This document shows positions 20,494-30,085 of a DNA stretch of 64,000 bases, piece after piece. Position 1 is the stretch's first letter. Every line of letters begins with the position of its first letter. Source of the stretch: an uncultured Bacteroidales bacterium (lineage in GTDB: Bacteria > Bacteroidota > Bacteroidia > Bacteroidales > Muribaculaceae); assembly GCA_900542185.1 (NCBI GenBank), contig UQMZ01000005.1, positions 1-64,000 on the forward strand. Reading direction: 5' to 3'. A program made the position numbers and the translations under genes. The notes beneath the pieces were generated by a model, which was not told the origin of the DNA, made no database searches, and worked only from the letters and a program-made list of their open reading frames with translations.

Positions 20494-21860
20494 TTGATCA
20501 TCACCTTCTTGGCCGTGCCTCCCTTGCGGATGATGTACACGCCTGCAGGTGCGTTCTGCAGGTTCACCTTAACGCCGTTCAGGTCGTATGCCTCCTCGAC
20601 GCCTTCGGATCCGACGGCAATCGCCTCGACACCAGTATCGGTATCCTCCTCCAGTTTCACCTTCATGTTAGGCACATCGGCAGTAAGGATGTAGTTGCCG
20701 CTCATATTCGGTTTCAGTCCGAAATATCCGTCAACTCCTGAATGACCGTCCATCCAGGTCGTCATCTTCATGTCATGCTCCCCGGGTTCCAGTTCCTGGA
20801 TGTGACCGTCGCTTTCCGCACTTGCGGGAACCAGATAGCAGGTCTTGTCCCAGTCTGCGAGACGGGTGACGAACTTGAACTGTTTGTTCTTATGATTGGA
20901 GTCGCCATCTTCCGTATTATAATCCAGTTTGCCTTTCCATTGGAATTTACCGTCTCCCAGGGATGTCAAGGGAGTCAGGTTGTTCGAATCGAAGCTATTG
21001 GAGGCAAGGCCCTGAAGGTACAACTCCGTGGTGTTGTCCTTGTCAAACGAATAGAGCTTCAGCAACTCCAGATTGACGGTCTTGTCGTTCGTGTTCACGG
21101 TCACTTTGTATTGACCGGACTTATCCTGCATGATGCCCCAGAACCAATCTTTCAGGCCTCCGTTATCCTCGCGCGATTCCTGATAGGAATATGTGCCGGG
21201 CTCTACCTGCTGCACATTGCCGTTAAGGTTAACCTCTGTCGGCACCAGATAAGTCACAGCGTTCCATTCGCCCTTGGTCAGCGCGAACTTGAGCTGCTTA
21301 TCGTCGCCATAATAGTAGATGTCGCCGGTCCAGGAGTATATTCCATTCTCACCGAATATGGCTATGCCTTCGGATGAATTTCCCCACCTGTCAGGCACCA
21401 TACCGAGCATGTAGATTTCCGGCTTCGATTCACCGAGATAGTTCACTGTCAGCGTACCGGCTTCGGATTCGGGATTAGTCGGATCGAGTGTCAGGGTCAG
21501 ACGGTAATAACCGTTCTGCCCCACTTTCCATTTGTTATCATCGCCGCCATAAACTACAGTGAACGACTGCTCGGCATCCGTAGTAATCTCCGTACCATTC
21601 GCCTGAGCATATATGGCCACCGGGCCCCAGCCCTTCTGACCAAGAAATTTCAGTTCCCTGTCGCCGGATGCATACAGATTCCCTTCCCAAGAGAACCTGT
21701 TGCCCTCTTCTTTGACCATCGGAAGCGGACTTCCGGAATTCCATCCTGCCGGCGTACCGTCTCCTACCAGATATAGATGCGCGGGCATGTCGTAAGCATA
21801 TCCGGCTGTGGAGGCAACCGCTACTGCCAAACCTGCAAGTATATTCTTTATCGCTTTCAT
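20490..21860 (-). CDS. SusE/F-like glycan-binding protein, secreted, sorting tail
   Basis: 456 aa from the ATG at 21860 (MKAIKNILAG), chosen because a signal peptide then begins cleanly; two ATGs lie 6 and 15 bases upstream. No lipobox: cleavage at AYA. Three tandem SusE/F-type modules, each opening with LYLVGDGT, IYMLGMVPD or LYLQGLAS and containing a W-x-G strand and FKF(V/A) strand. The end (YDLNGVKVNLQNAPAGVYII and basic residues) is a type-A type-IX sorting tail. It probably holds glucan at the cell surface. Close relative of the next protein. Confidence 0.8.
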   Translation of the reverse strand: MKAIKNILAGLAVAVASTAGYAYDMPAHLYLVGDGTPAGWNSGSPLPMVKEEGNRFSWEGNLYASGDRELKFLGQKGWGPVAIYAQANGTEITTDAEQSFTVVYGGDDNKWKVGQNGYYRLTLTLDPTNPESEAGTLTVNYLGESKPEIYMLGMVPDRWGNSSEGIAIFGENGIYSWTGDIYYYGDDKQLKFALTKGEWNAVTYLVPTEVNLNGNVQQVEPGTYSYQESREDNGGLKDWFWGIMQDKSGQYKVTVNTNDKTVNLELLKLYSFDKDNTTELYLQGLASNSFDSNNLTPLTSLGDGKFQWKGKLDYNTEDGDSNHKNKQFKFVTRLADWDKTCYLVPASAESDGHIQELEPGEHDMKMTTWMDGHSGVDGYFGLKPNMSGNYILTADVPNMKVKLEEDTDTGVEAIAVGSEGVEEAYDLNGVKVNLQNAPAGVYIIRKGGTAKKVMIK

Positions 21861-21893
21861 TGTCATATAGGTCATATAGATTTAAGATTAAGG

Positions 21894-23333
21894 TTACTTC
21901 TTGTAGATCTTCACGCTGCCCTTGGCAGTGGATACCACATAGATGCCGGCGGCGAGTCCGGATACGTCGGTCGTACCTGCTATGGTGCCCAGCACCTTGC
22001 GGCCTGCCACGTCATAGAGGGCTACCTCGCCTTCCACACCGTTTACCGTCAGGATGTCGCCGGAAATCATGGCTGAGAAGTCCGCCGTCTTTACTGCCTC
22101 GATACCGGACTTGCCGGATGTCAGCGTAAATGTAAGATTGGGAACATCCACGGTGATGGTGAATTCACCCTTCGTGCCTTCCTTCACTCCGAAGAATGCG
22201 TCCACACCGCTCTTGCCGTCCGTCCACGTGGTCATCTTCACGGGATAGGAACCCGGCTCCACTTCCTGAATGAAGCCATCGGCCTCAGCTCCTGTGGGAA
22301 CTAAGTAATATACCTTGTTCCAGTCTCCCTTCGGGGTGACGAACTTGAACTGCTTGTTGGCGTGCTGCTCGTCGCCGTCGGTCGTAGCGTAGTCGATCTC
22401 GCCGCTCCAGCGGAACTTGCCGTTGCCCAGGGATGTCATGGGCAGCGGATGGTTCGAGTCGAAGCTTTCGGCCACAAGACCCAACATGTAGAGTTCGGTC
22501 ACGTTGTCCTTGTCGAAGGCATAGCTCTTAAGCAGCTTGAACGATACGGTCTTGGCATCGGTGTCTACCGTGATCTCGTATTCCCCCGACTGACCTTCCC
22601 TGATGCCCCAGAACCAGTCCTTCAGCGCGCCGGGTTCAGTCTCGGCCGACTCCTGGTAAGTGTAGATCTTACCGGCTTCTATCTGCAGCACGTTACCGTT
22701 AAGGTTCACCTCGTCAGGAACCATGAAAGTAACCTGGTCCCATGCGCCGCGTGTCATGCAGAATTTCACCAGCTTGTCCTCGTCATAATAGTTCAGATCG
22801 CCGGTCCATACATATTTTCCGTCTTTCTCATATACGGGCGTGGCGGAATTGGAATCCCAGCTGTCGGTGGCTGCGCCGAGCATGAATATGCTCTTGGGAA
22901 GCTCGCTGACGTATGTGGCGTCCAGGGCGCCGAAATTGGTGTCGTCCCTGTCAATCCGGAACGTAAGCGTGTAGACGCCGGCGTCCTCCACCACCCATTT
23001 CTGGTCGGGCTGCCCGTTGTGCGTCAGGTAGCTTTCGTTATTCTCCAACCCAGCCTTGGTCACCTTCGTTCCTGCTTCCATAGGCATGAACGTGTTGCTG
23101 CCCCACATGTCGCCGCCCACTACCCAAGGCAGCTTGAACTCGCCCTTGGTCAGTTCGCCGGTATAGGTGAACTCGTAGTCGTTTACTTTCTGCATCTTGA
23201 CGGGAGCGTTGCAGTTCCATCCGGCGGCGGTGGCGTCGCCGATCAGATACAGGTTCTCAGGAAGCTCCTGAGCTGTTGCCGTGAATGCCGTAGCTATCAG
23301 CGCGGCCGCGGCCAGTGTGTGTGATGTTTTCAT
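21894..23333 (-). CDS. SusE/F-like glycan-binding protein, secreted, sorting tail
   Basis: 479 aa, signal peptide ending TATAQ, no lipobox Cys. Three SusE/F-type modules (ENLYLIGDATAAGWN; SIFMLGAATDSWDSN; ELYMLGLVAESFDSN), the last two alternating with WFWGI and FFGV strands. The tail VALYDVAGRKVLG...GLAAGIYVV is a type-IX sorting signal. Gene start overlaps the preceding lipoprotein by 4 bases. Duplicated from or with its neighbour, since module 3 is nearly the same in both. Confidence 0.8.
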   Translation of the reverse strand: MKTSHTLAAAALIATAFTATAQELPENLYLIGDATAAGWNCNAPVKMQKVNDYEFTYTGELTKGEFKLPWVVGGDMWGSNTFMPMEAGTKVTKAGLENNESYLTHNGQPDQKWVVEDAGVYTLTFRIDRDDTNFGALDATYVSELPKSIFMLGAATDSWDSNSATPVYEKDGKYVWTGDLNYYDEDKLVKFCMTRGAWDQVTFMVPDEVNLNGNVLQIEAGKIYTYQESAETEPGALKDWFWGIREGQSGEYEITVDTDAKTVSFKLLKSYAFDKDNVTELYMLGLVAESFDSNHPLPMTSLGNGKFRWSGEIDYATTDGDEQHANKQFKFVTPKGDWNKVYYLVPTGAEADGFIQEVEPGSYPVKMTTWTDGKSGVDAFFGVKEGTKGEFTITVDVPNLTFTLTSGKSGIEAVKTADFSAMISGDILTVNGVEGEVALYDVAGRKVLGTIAGTTDVSGLAAGIYVVSTAKGSVKIYKK

Positions 23334-25084
23334 CTTATGCGTCTGTTAGATTTGATTCGTTTGTCAGTGGTGCCGTCAAGTCTGGTCACCTTCAGTTCCA
23401 TTGTCTCGAGGTTGGCCTCGATGTGGTAACGGCCGTTGTTCTCCTTGGCGATGCCCCACGATGCGCTCAGAGGCTGGCCGGCTCCCTTGATGCGCTTCAT
23501 CTTATAGGTCCGGCCGTCCTCCACTAATTCGCGGTACTGGTCGCTGTTGCCGTTCTCGGGCACGATGAAATATACAGAGTCCCAGTTGCCCTTGGAGGTG
23601 ATGAAGTTGAACTGACGGTTGCCTTCCTCCTCGGTGTAGTATAGCTCGCCGTCCCAGGTGAATGTATGGGTGTCGCCCACGCGGGCCATCTGAACGCCGG
23701 GATTGTTGGAATCGCATCCCGAGCGTCCGGCCACGCCCTGCATGTAGAGTTCGGTCTCAAGTTCGGGTTCAGGCTGCGGCTCGGCGTCACCTGTGCGTGT
23801 GAAGGTGAACGTCATGGCGTCGAGGTTCACTTCGATGCGGTACACGCCGTCCTTGCCGGAGGCGATGCCCCAGAAGGCGTCGATGCCTGTAGAGCCGTTC
23901 TTCCATGTGCAGATCTTCATCTTGTGTGTGCCTTCGCCTATCACGCCGATATATCCGTCGGCCGAGGCCTTCTCCGGAATGTAGTAGTCTACGGCATCCC
24001 AGTTGCCCGGACGGCTCACGAACTTGAACTGCTTGTTGGCGTTCTGCGTCGTGGCGTTCTTGTCGGCGAAGTAAATGGGGCCTTCCCAGCTGAATGTGCC
24101 GGTGGCATCGTCATAATCCATTGCCAACGGATTATTTGAATCGAACGATGCGGCGGCATTGCCGAGCATGTAGAGTTCCGGGCCGCGCACTATCTCGCCG
24201 AGGTACTCCGCTGCTATCGTTATCTCGTTCTTGCCCTTGGAGCAGTCGATGGTCAGGTGGTATGTACCCTCCTCCTCGATTCGCCATTTGGAGTCGGGAT
24301 TGCCGGTGGGAACGTATTCACACTCGGGAGCTTCCACGCCGTTACGGTTGATCTTGGTTTCGTGTACGGCAGGCATGATGAAGGGCGCCTCCCACTTGTC
24401 GCTGACCTGCATGGGGCACTTCAGCTCGCCGGCGTACAGCGGACCGGTGTATTCGAATACCTGGGGCGACGTCATCTCCATCGGCACGGGCGACGAGATG
24501 TTCCAGCCGGCGGTAGTGCCGTCTCCCACCATATACAGTTCCTCGGGTGCGAAGGGCTGTTCCTTCTTCTCCACCAGCACGACCGAGATGTCGAGGGTCT
24601 TGCCGTTGATGGTCACGTCATAGACGCCGTCCTCGCCTTCCCTGATGCCCCAGAAGTTGTCACGCAGGTTGCCGGCGCCTTCCGAGCAGACGGCTCCGCG
24701 GTTGGCGTTCTCGCCCACCTCGACGTATGCGTACGCCGTGCCGTCTACCACGCCCGACTCGGGCACGATGTAATGGATCTTGTTCCAGTCGTCCTGTGCG
24801 TCACAGAACTTGAACTGTTTGTTGTCCTTGTAATGGTACATCTCCACGCGCTTGGTGAAGACGTTGGGATCGTCCGTGGGGTCCATGGGCACGGCGGTGT
24901 TCGACACGAACGGGTCGCCGTCCACATACTGCTGCACGCTGTAGCCCAATATGTACAGTTGCTCGTACGCGATGTCCTTCTCCGGTATCTCCACCAGGCG
25001 CAGATCCTTCTCTGCGTCGCAGCCGGCCAGCAGCGTCATGCTTCCTATGGCCAGTAATGACAAGGCTTTATTTAATATTCGCAT
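23330..25084 (-). CDS. SusE/F-like surface glycan-binding lipoprotein
   Basis: 584 aa, lipobox LLAGC at residues 18-22. Four SusE/F-type modules: QLYILGYSVQQYVDG, ELYMVGDGTTAGWN, ELYMLGNAAASFDSN and ELYMQGVAGRSGCDSN, each with FKF(C/V) strands and repeated FWGI turns. This is the classical outer-surface lipoprotein after SusD. The C-terminus is short and basic (RIKSNRRIR), unlike the sorting tails of the two following proteins, so anchoring is by lipid. Direct substrate-binding residues cannot be assigned by eye. Confidence 0.85.
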   Translation of the reverse strand: MRILNKALSLLAIGSMTLLAGCDAEKDLRLVEIPEKDIAYEQLYILGYSVQQYVDGDPFVSNTAVPMDPTDDPNVFTKRVEMYHYKDNKQFKFCDAQDDWNKIHYIVPESGVVDGTAYAYVEVGENANRGAVCSEGAGNLRDNFWGIREGEDGVYDVTINGKTLDISVVLVEKKEQPFAPEELYMVGDGTTAGWNISSPVPMEMTSPQVFEYTGPLYAGELKCPMQVSDKWEAPFIMPAVHETKINRNGVEAPECEYVPTGNPDSKWRIEEEGTYHLTIDCSKGKNEITIAAEYLGEIVRGPELYMLGNAAASFDSNNPLAMDYDDATGTFSWEGPIYFADKNATTQNANKQFKFVSRPGNWDAVDYYIPEKASADGYIGVIGEGTHKMKICTWKNGSTGIDAFWGIASGKDGVYRIEVNLDAMTFTFTRTGDAEPQPEPELETELYMQGVAGRSGCDSNNPGVQMARVGDTHTFTWDGELYYTEEEGNRQFNFITSKGNWDSVYFIVPENGNSDQYRELVEDGRTYKMKRIKGAGQPLSASWGIAKENNGRYHIEANLETMELKVTRLDGTTDKRIKSNRRIR

Positions 25085-25118
25085 TTCTGTTTCCTGTTAA
25101 TCTGTTGGAATTAATTGA

Positions 25119-26837
25119 TCAATAGCCCGGGTTCTGCACCAGGTTGTGGTTGGTGTCCAGAGCCTTGCGGGGAATGGGATAGATCTTGGTGTGGTCGTCG
25201 CTGTCGGGCTGCTTGTCCCACCATGCCGAGGTGTTGAAGCGGCCGAAACGTATCAGGTCGATGCGGCGGCGTCCTTCGGCCAGGAACTCGCGTCCCCATT
25301 CGTCCAGGAGTTCCTGCTCGGTCAGCGTAACTTTGCCTTCGGGAGCGTACAGCACATCCTGCCAGTCGCTTTCGGGATAGTTGCGCTTGCGCACACTGTT
25401 CAGCAGCATTCCGGCCTCGTTCACCGATCCCTCTCGGAACTTGCATTCGGCCAGCGCGTAGATTATTTCCGGCAGACGGATTTCGCAATAGTCGGATTCC
25501 ATGCAGCCTGTCTCCTCGTCGCTGTAGAGGGGATACTTCACGAAGTGATAGCCCGACTGATGGTCGCCCGAGCGGAGGTTGCTCGTCTTGTTGGCTGGCC
25601 ACTGGCTGGGACGCAGTCCCTTGAACTGTCCCACGGCGTCGCGGATGTACAGCTCGTAGCTGCCGTCGGGGGATGTCATCTTACCCTTCTTGCCGTCCTT
25701 CACCACATCGAGCGAACCGAACAGCATCATCCCCTCGCGCTTGTTGTTGCCGAGATTGCGGTACAGCTTCAGACGCTCGTCCGAAGGATATTTGCGGAAT
25801 TTCTCGACCGTGTTGCCGAGTGTATATGAGTAGATTTTGCCGTTAAGGTCGTGGCTCGGAGTGAGGGCGTACTTGCAGTTGTGGTCGCCGCCGTCACACT
25901 TGGAGTCGTTGACGTAGTATTCCATCTGCTGCGGTACGCTCCACCAGTACGTGTCGCCCTTGTAGTGCCAGAAGGTATAGCTCTCGGATCCGGAGAAACC
26001 GAATATCACCTCGTCGGAGGTCTCGTTGTTCCAGTCGAAGGCCTCGTCCCAGCGGCCGGCTACCTTATAGAAGCCGTAGTCGCCGTTTATCAGGTTCTGA
26101 GCGATGCGGGCCGCGTCGGCATAGTGAGCCTCGCCGATATATACCTCTGCGTTCAGGTAGAGACGTACGAGCAGCGCGGCCACTCCACCCTGGTTCCATT
26201 GTCCCTGGTTGCCCTGGTTGCCGCCGGAGCCCTGCTTCTGGCCTATCAGCGCCAGCGACTCGGTCAGTTCGGTCTCGATGAACTTGAACAGTTCGGCGGG
26301 AGTGATCTGCTTGCCGTCGGACGAATCGGGATCGATTGACGTATAAAACGGCACGTTGCGGAACATGTCAAGCAGTCGCAGATAGAAGTAGGCGCGCATC
26401 ACGCGGCACTGCTGCTTCATGGAGTCGAATTCTGCCTGCGTGAAACCGAGCTTCGTGCCGTCCAGGCGGTCAAGGTCGTTGATCACGTAATTGCACTGCA
26501 TGATGCCCGTGAAGCTGCCGTCCCATTCCTGATCGAGGTAATCGGCCTCGGCGTCCCATGTGTGGTAATGGAATTTCTCCCACTTGCCGCCGTCGTACCA
26601 CCACGAGTCGCGGGTGGGCGTTATGATCTGGTCGCCTGAGAGCTCATTGAGCGGCATGCGGCTCTGTATGGTCCAGAAGGCGTGCTCGAACGGACGGTTC
26701 ACCGCACGCACCACGTCCATCTTGGTATTATAATAGTTGTCGCTCATCACCTGATCGTAGACGGTCTCGTCCAGATTGGTGCAGCCGGCAAGCATAAGCG
26801 CGGCACCGGCCAGAGCCATATTCTTTATATAATTCAT
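25119..26837 (-). CDS. SusD/RagB-family nutrient-binding lipoprotein
   Basis: 572 aa from the ATG at 26837 (MNYIKNMALAGAALMLAGC); an in-frame ATG 33 bases upstream would add eleven residues before the lipid signal and is unlikely. Contains the SusD helical scaffold (RAYFYLRLLDMFRNVPF, RRIDLIRFGRF near the C-terminus). It forms the lid of the SusC channel on the cell surface and captures the glycan. Fifteen to fifty bases separate it from susC. Confidence 0.93.
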   Translation of the reverse strand: MNYIKNMALAGAALMLAGCTNLDETVYDQVMSDNYYNTKMDVVRAVNRPFEHAFWTIQSRMPLNELSGDQIITPTRDSWWYDGGKWEKFHYHTWDAEADYLDQEWDGSFTGIMQCNYVINDLDRLDGTKLGFTQAEFDSMKQQCRVMRAYFYLRLLDMFRNVPFYTSIDPDSSDGKQITPAELFKFIETELTESLALIGQKQGSGGNQGNQGQWNQGGVAALLVRLYLNAEVYIGEAHYADAARIAQNLINGDYGFYKVAGRWDEAFDWNNETSDEVIFGFSGSESYTFWHYKGDTYWWSVPQQMEYYVNDSKCDGGDHNCKYALTPSHDLNGKIYSYTLGNTVEKFRKYPSDERLKLYRNLGNNKREGMMLFGSLDVVKDGKKGKMTSPDGSYELYIRDAVGQFKGLRPSQWPANKTSNLRSGDHQSGYHFVKYPLYSDEETGCMESDYCEIRLPEIIYALAECKFREGSVNEAGMLLNSVRKRNYPESDWQDVLYAPEGKVTLTEQELLDEWGREFLAEGRRRIDLIRFGRFNTSAWWDKQPDSDDHTKIYPIPRKALDTNHNLVQNPGY

Positions 26838-26886
26838 AACCTGTTGTCTGTTTACTAAGTTATTGATCATCTGCTGTCCGTTGGCG

Positions 26887-29868
26887 TCAGAAGCTGAGGC
26901 GCAGTCCGAGCAGGAACTGACGGCATGAAGGATAATATGTGCGCGAGCCGGTGGCGCCGGGTTCGAGTCCGTTGACCTGTACCGATGCCGGGTCGATGCC
27001 GCTGTAACGGGTGAAGGTGGCCAGGTTGCGTGCCGTGAAATCCACTCGCAGCTCGTCGAGGAAGCGTGCGTTAACCTTCCATGTGTATCCTAAGGACACC
27101 ATGTCGAGCTTCACGTAGTCACCTTTCTCCAGATAGTAGTCGCTGACCACCTGCTGGCCCTTGATGTCCTTGTTCTTGGTGTATGCCTTCTGCAGCACGT
27201 TGCCGGTGAAGCCCTGCGTGCCGTAGTAGAAGTCCTGGGTGTTGAAGATGTCGAAACCGAACGCTCCGCGGAAGAATACCGAGAGGTCCCAGTTGCGCCA
27301 GCGCAGGTTACCGGTCAGCGATGCGTTGAACTTGGGAAGTCCGTTGCCTACGATGCGCTTGTCATCGTCGGTGGCTTCGGAGGCCGGGATCATGTTGCCC
27401 TTCTTGTCGTAGACCACGAAGTTGCCGTCCTTGTCGATGCCGGCGTACTTGTACATGTAGAAGTTACCGATTCTGTGTCCGGCCTGGATGCGCTGCAGGG
27501 TGTGCATGGGATACGGGTCGGAGGTGCCGCACACGTCATAGTAGTCCTGGCCTACGTACTGTCCGTTGCTGAACGACACGAACTTATTGTCGCAGGTGGC
27601 GCCGATGAAGTTGAAGCTCAGGTCCCAGTCCTTGGTGCGGATGGCGTTGTAGGTCAGATCGATCTCGACGCCCGAGTTCTTCATCGTACCCACGTTCACG
27701 AACGTTGTGCCGTGCAGGTACGGAGGCACGGGTACGTTGTAGTCGCCCAGCAGGTCTTGCTGGCGGCGGCTGTAGTAGTTGATGGAGCCGACCAGCTTGT
27801 TGTCGAACAGCGAGAAGTCGATGCCGACATTCCAGTTCTTGGCCTTCTCCCATTTCAGGTTGGCGTTCACGTTACGTGCCGGGCCCCAGACCTGGATCCA
27901 CTTGCCCTGGTAGTAGACATAGCCGAAGCCTGTCATGGTGGCCAGCGAGCGGTAGGAATCGAAGTCCTGGTTGCCTGTCTCGCCGTAGTCGCCTCGGATC
28001 TTCAGGTCGTTCAGCCATCCGGCCGCTCCCTCCATGAAGGATTCCTGACTGATGCGCCATCCCAGCGAGACGGCGGGGAAGTTACCCCACTTGTTGTTCT
28101 TACCGAACTTGGAGCTGCCCTCATGACGCAGCGATGCGGTCATCAGGTACTTGCCCTTGTAATCATAACTTACACGGCCGAAGAATGCAATCAGTTTCGA
28201 GTCGTTCATGTACGAACCCATGCCGATGTTGCCCTCCTCCACGGCCCACTGGCCGTTGCCGAGGTTGTCGGCGCCGAGGCCGTCGTTGGCGAAGTCCTTG
28301 TTGTCGGCGCTCATTCCGGAATTCTTGATGTACTGGTAGGAATAACCCAACATCAGGCGCACATTGTGGTCGCCGAAACGGCCCGAGTAGTTGGCCAGCC
28401 ATTCCAGAATCTGCTGCGAGCTCTTGTTGTAGCTGCGGCTTGCCTCACCGTCATAACCGTTGGCTATGGCCTGAGTGGAAGTGGAGGGTCGGAACCAGTA
28501 GTTGAAGTTGGAGCTTTCGTGTCCTGCGAAGGTAACCTGTGTGGAAAGGGTGCTGTTGCCCCAGTCCTTGCCGTCCTTGAAGAACAGGGGCAGCAGATTC
28601 AGCTTGACGGTGCCGTCCCAGTCCAGAAGCTTGGTCTCGGCCTTGTTTTTCTCCAGATTGATCAGTTCCACGGGGTTGTAACCTGCAGCCTGTCCGATGA
28701 TGGCGGTGTAACGGCCGGGGTTCTCCTCGTCCATGATGGGCGTGGTGGGGTTGATTTCCAGTGCGTTTCTGAACACATCCCACGACGCAATCTTGCGGTT
28801 GATGAGTCGGGGCGCGATGTTGACGTTGAATGTGAACAGACCTCCCTTGGTGGTATGGTTTATCGAGGCGCGTGCGCCGTACTCCTGACGGTTGGAGTAT
28901 TTGTCGATACCGTCGGCGTTCTTGAAGTCGACCGTGGCGCGGTAGTTGGTGCGTTCCGATCCGCCGTTGATGGTCAGAGTGTGCTGAGTGCTCCATCCGG
29001 TGCGCGTCACGGCCCCCAGCCAGTCGTCGTTGCCGCCGAGGTCGTTGCCGTTGTACTGGTCGGCACGGTACACGCGGTACATGTCGGCGTCCAGCATCTT
29101 CAGGTCGTGCGTGGCCACATTGGCCGACACGTTGCCCGTATATGTGGTGTGCACGGCTCCGTCACGGGCGCCCTTTTTGGTGGTGACCAGTATCACGCCG
29201 TTGGATCCGCGCGTTCCGTATATTGCGGAAGCTGCGCCGTCCTTCAGGATGTCGAACGATGCGATGTCGTTGGGGTTGATGTTGGTGAGGTTGCCTCCGG
29301 CCACGCCGTCAATCACGATGAGGGGACCGAGGCCTGCCGCACGCGAACTGACGCCGCGGATCTGGATGCTGGCCTGGTTGTTGGGGTCGCCCGCACCGGT
29401 GTTGGTGATGGACACGCCGGGAACCTTACCCTGAATCATCATCGACGGGTCGACCGACGAGGCCTTCAGGAAGTCCTTCTCGCTGACATGAGAGATGGCC
29501 GATGTAAGTTCCTTCTTGTCCATCGTGCCGTAACCGATCACTACGACTTCGTTCAGCACTTCGGAGTCCTCGGCAAGCTCTACCTTAAGAGTGGACTGTC
29601 CCTTCACGCTTACTTCCTTTGAGGAGAAGCCTACATATCTCACTTCGAGTTTCGCGTCCGCCGGGATTCCTGACAGCGAGAAACCGCCGTCGACATCCGT
29701 AACAGAGCTTTTCGCGGCATTACCCTTGACCAGGACAGTGGCGCCTATCAGCGGCTCGCCGTCGGTGGCCGAGACCACCGTGCCCTTCACGTCATGAGCG
29801 TATGCCGAAAAACAACCCGCTGCCGTCACAAGCAGCAGCGTCAGAATTTTCTGCAATCTGTGTTTCAT
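26887..29868 (-). CDS. SusC/RagA TonB-dependent transporter
   Basis: 993 aa. Signal peptide, a CarboxypepD_reg-like domain (VKGTVVSATDGEPLIGATVL), TonB box region, plug domain with the SusC signature (VPGVSI, DPSMMIQGKVPGV, PLIVIDGV, DILKDGAASAIYGTRGSNGV) and a 22-strand barrel ending in Phe (LLGLRLSF). Imports oligosaccharide across the outer membrane with the SusD lid. No STN domain, so it does not signal to an anti-sigma factor; this fits a SusR-type regulator. First gene of the operon, with a clear promoter 60 bases upstream. Confidence 0.96.
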   Translation of the reverse strand: MKHRLQKILTLLLVTAAGCFSAYAHDVKGTVVSATDGEPLIGATVLVKGNAAKSSVTDVDGGFSLSGIPADAKLEVRYVGFSSKEVSVKGQSTLKVELAEDSEVLNEVVVIGYGTMDKKELTSAISHVSEKDFLKASSVDPSMMIQGKVPGVSITNTGAGDPNNQASIQIRGVSSRAAGLGPLIVIDGVAGGNLTNINPNDIASFDILKDGAASAIYGTRGSNGVILVTTKKGARDGAVHTTYTGNVSANVATHDLKMLDADMYRVYRADQYNGNDLGGNDDWLGAVTRTGWSTQHTLTINGGSERTNYRATVDFKNADGIDKYSNRQEYGARASINHTTKGGLFTFNVNIAPRLINRKIASWDVFRNALEINPTTPIMDEENPGRYTAIIGQAAGYNPVELINLEKNKAETKLLDWDGTVKLNLLPLFFKDGKDWGNSTLSTQVTFAGHESSNFNYWFRPSTSTQAIANGYDGEASRSYNKSSQQILEWLANYSGRFGDHNVRLMLGYSYQYIKNSGMSADNKDFANDGLGADNLGNGQWAVEEGNIGMGSYMNDSKLIAFFGRVSYDYKGKYLMTASLRHEGSSKFGKNNKWGNFPAVSLGWRISQESFMEGAAGWLNDLKIRGDYGETGNQDFDSYRSLATMTGFGYVYYQGKWIQVWGPARNVNANLKWEKAKNWNVGIDFSLFDNKLVGSINYYSRRQQDLLGDYNVPVPPYLHGTTFVNVGTMKNSGVEIDLTYNAIRTKDWDLSFNFIGATCDNKFVSFSNGQYVGQDYYDVCGTSDPYPMHTLQRIQAGHRIGNFYMYKYAGIDKDGNFVVYDKKGNMIPASEATDDDKRIVGNGLPKFNASLTGNLRWRNWDLSVFFRGAFGFDIFNTQDFYYGTQGFTGNVLQKAYTKNKDIKGQQVVSDYYLEKGDYVKLDMVSLGYTWKVNARFLDELRVDFTARNLATFTRYSGIDPASVQVNGLEPGATGSRTYYPSCRQFLLGLRLSF

Positions 29869-29927
29869 GAAAAGTTAAGTTTTATGGTATTTTATGTTGT
29901 TTATATTCCGTCCGAATGTTGATATCG

Positions 29928-29957
29928 CAAAATTAGCCATGCGCCTGATTCTGACAA
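29928..29957 (-). promoter_or_regulatory. Promoter of the susC operon
   Basis: Minus strand TTG (29955-29957), 19 bases, TAATTTTG (29928-29935). A second TAATTTTG is at 29969-29976 without a proper -33. The region to 30085 holds the regulator's end and several T-rich stretches where SusR-type activators could act, but I see no defined operator. Confidence 0.65.
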
Positions 29958-30085
29958 GCGCATTAAATCAAAATTAAGATGTTATCAGGAATTTACAGGC
30001 TGATTATCAGCCCTGTGCAATCACGGCCCGGATGTATTTATTAAGACCGGAAATAGTTATTTTAAGACCGATTTAACCCCGTAAT

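Noticed and set aside
27475..29622. A 715-codon open frame antisense to susC
   Set aside because: Shadow of the susC reading frame; no domain, no promoter.
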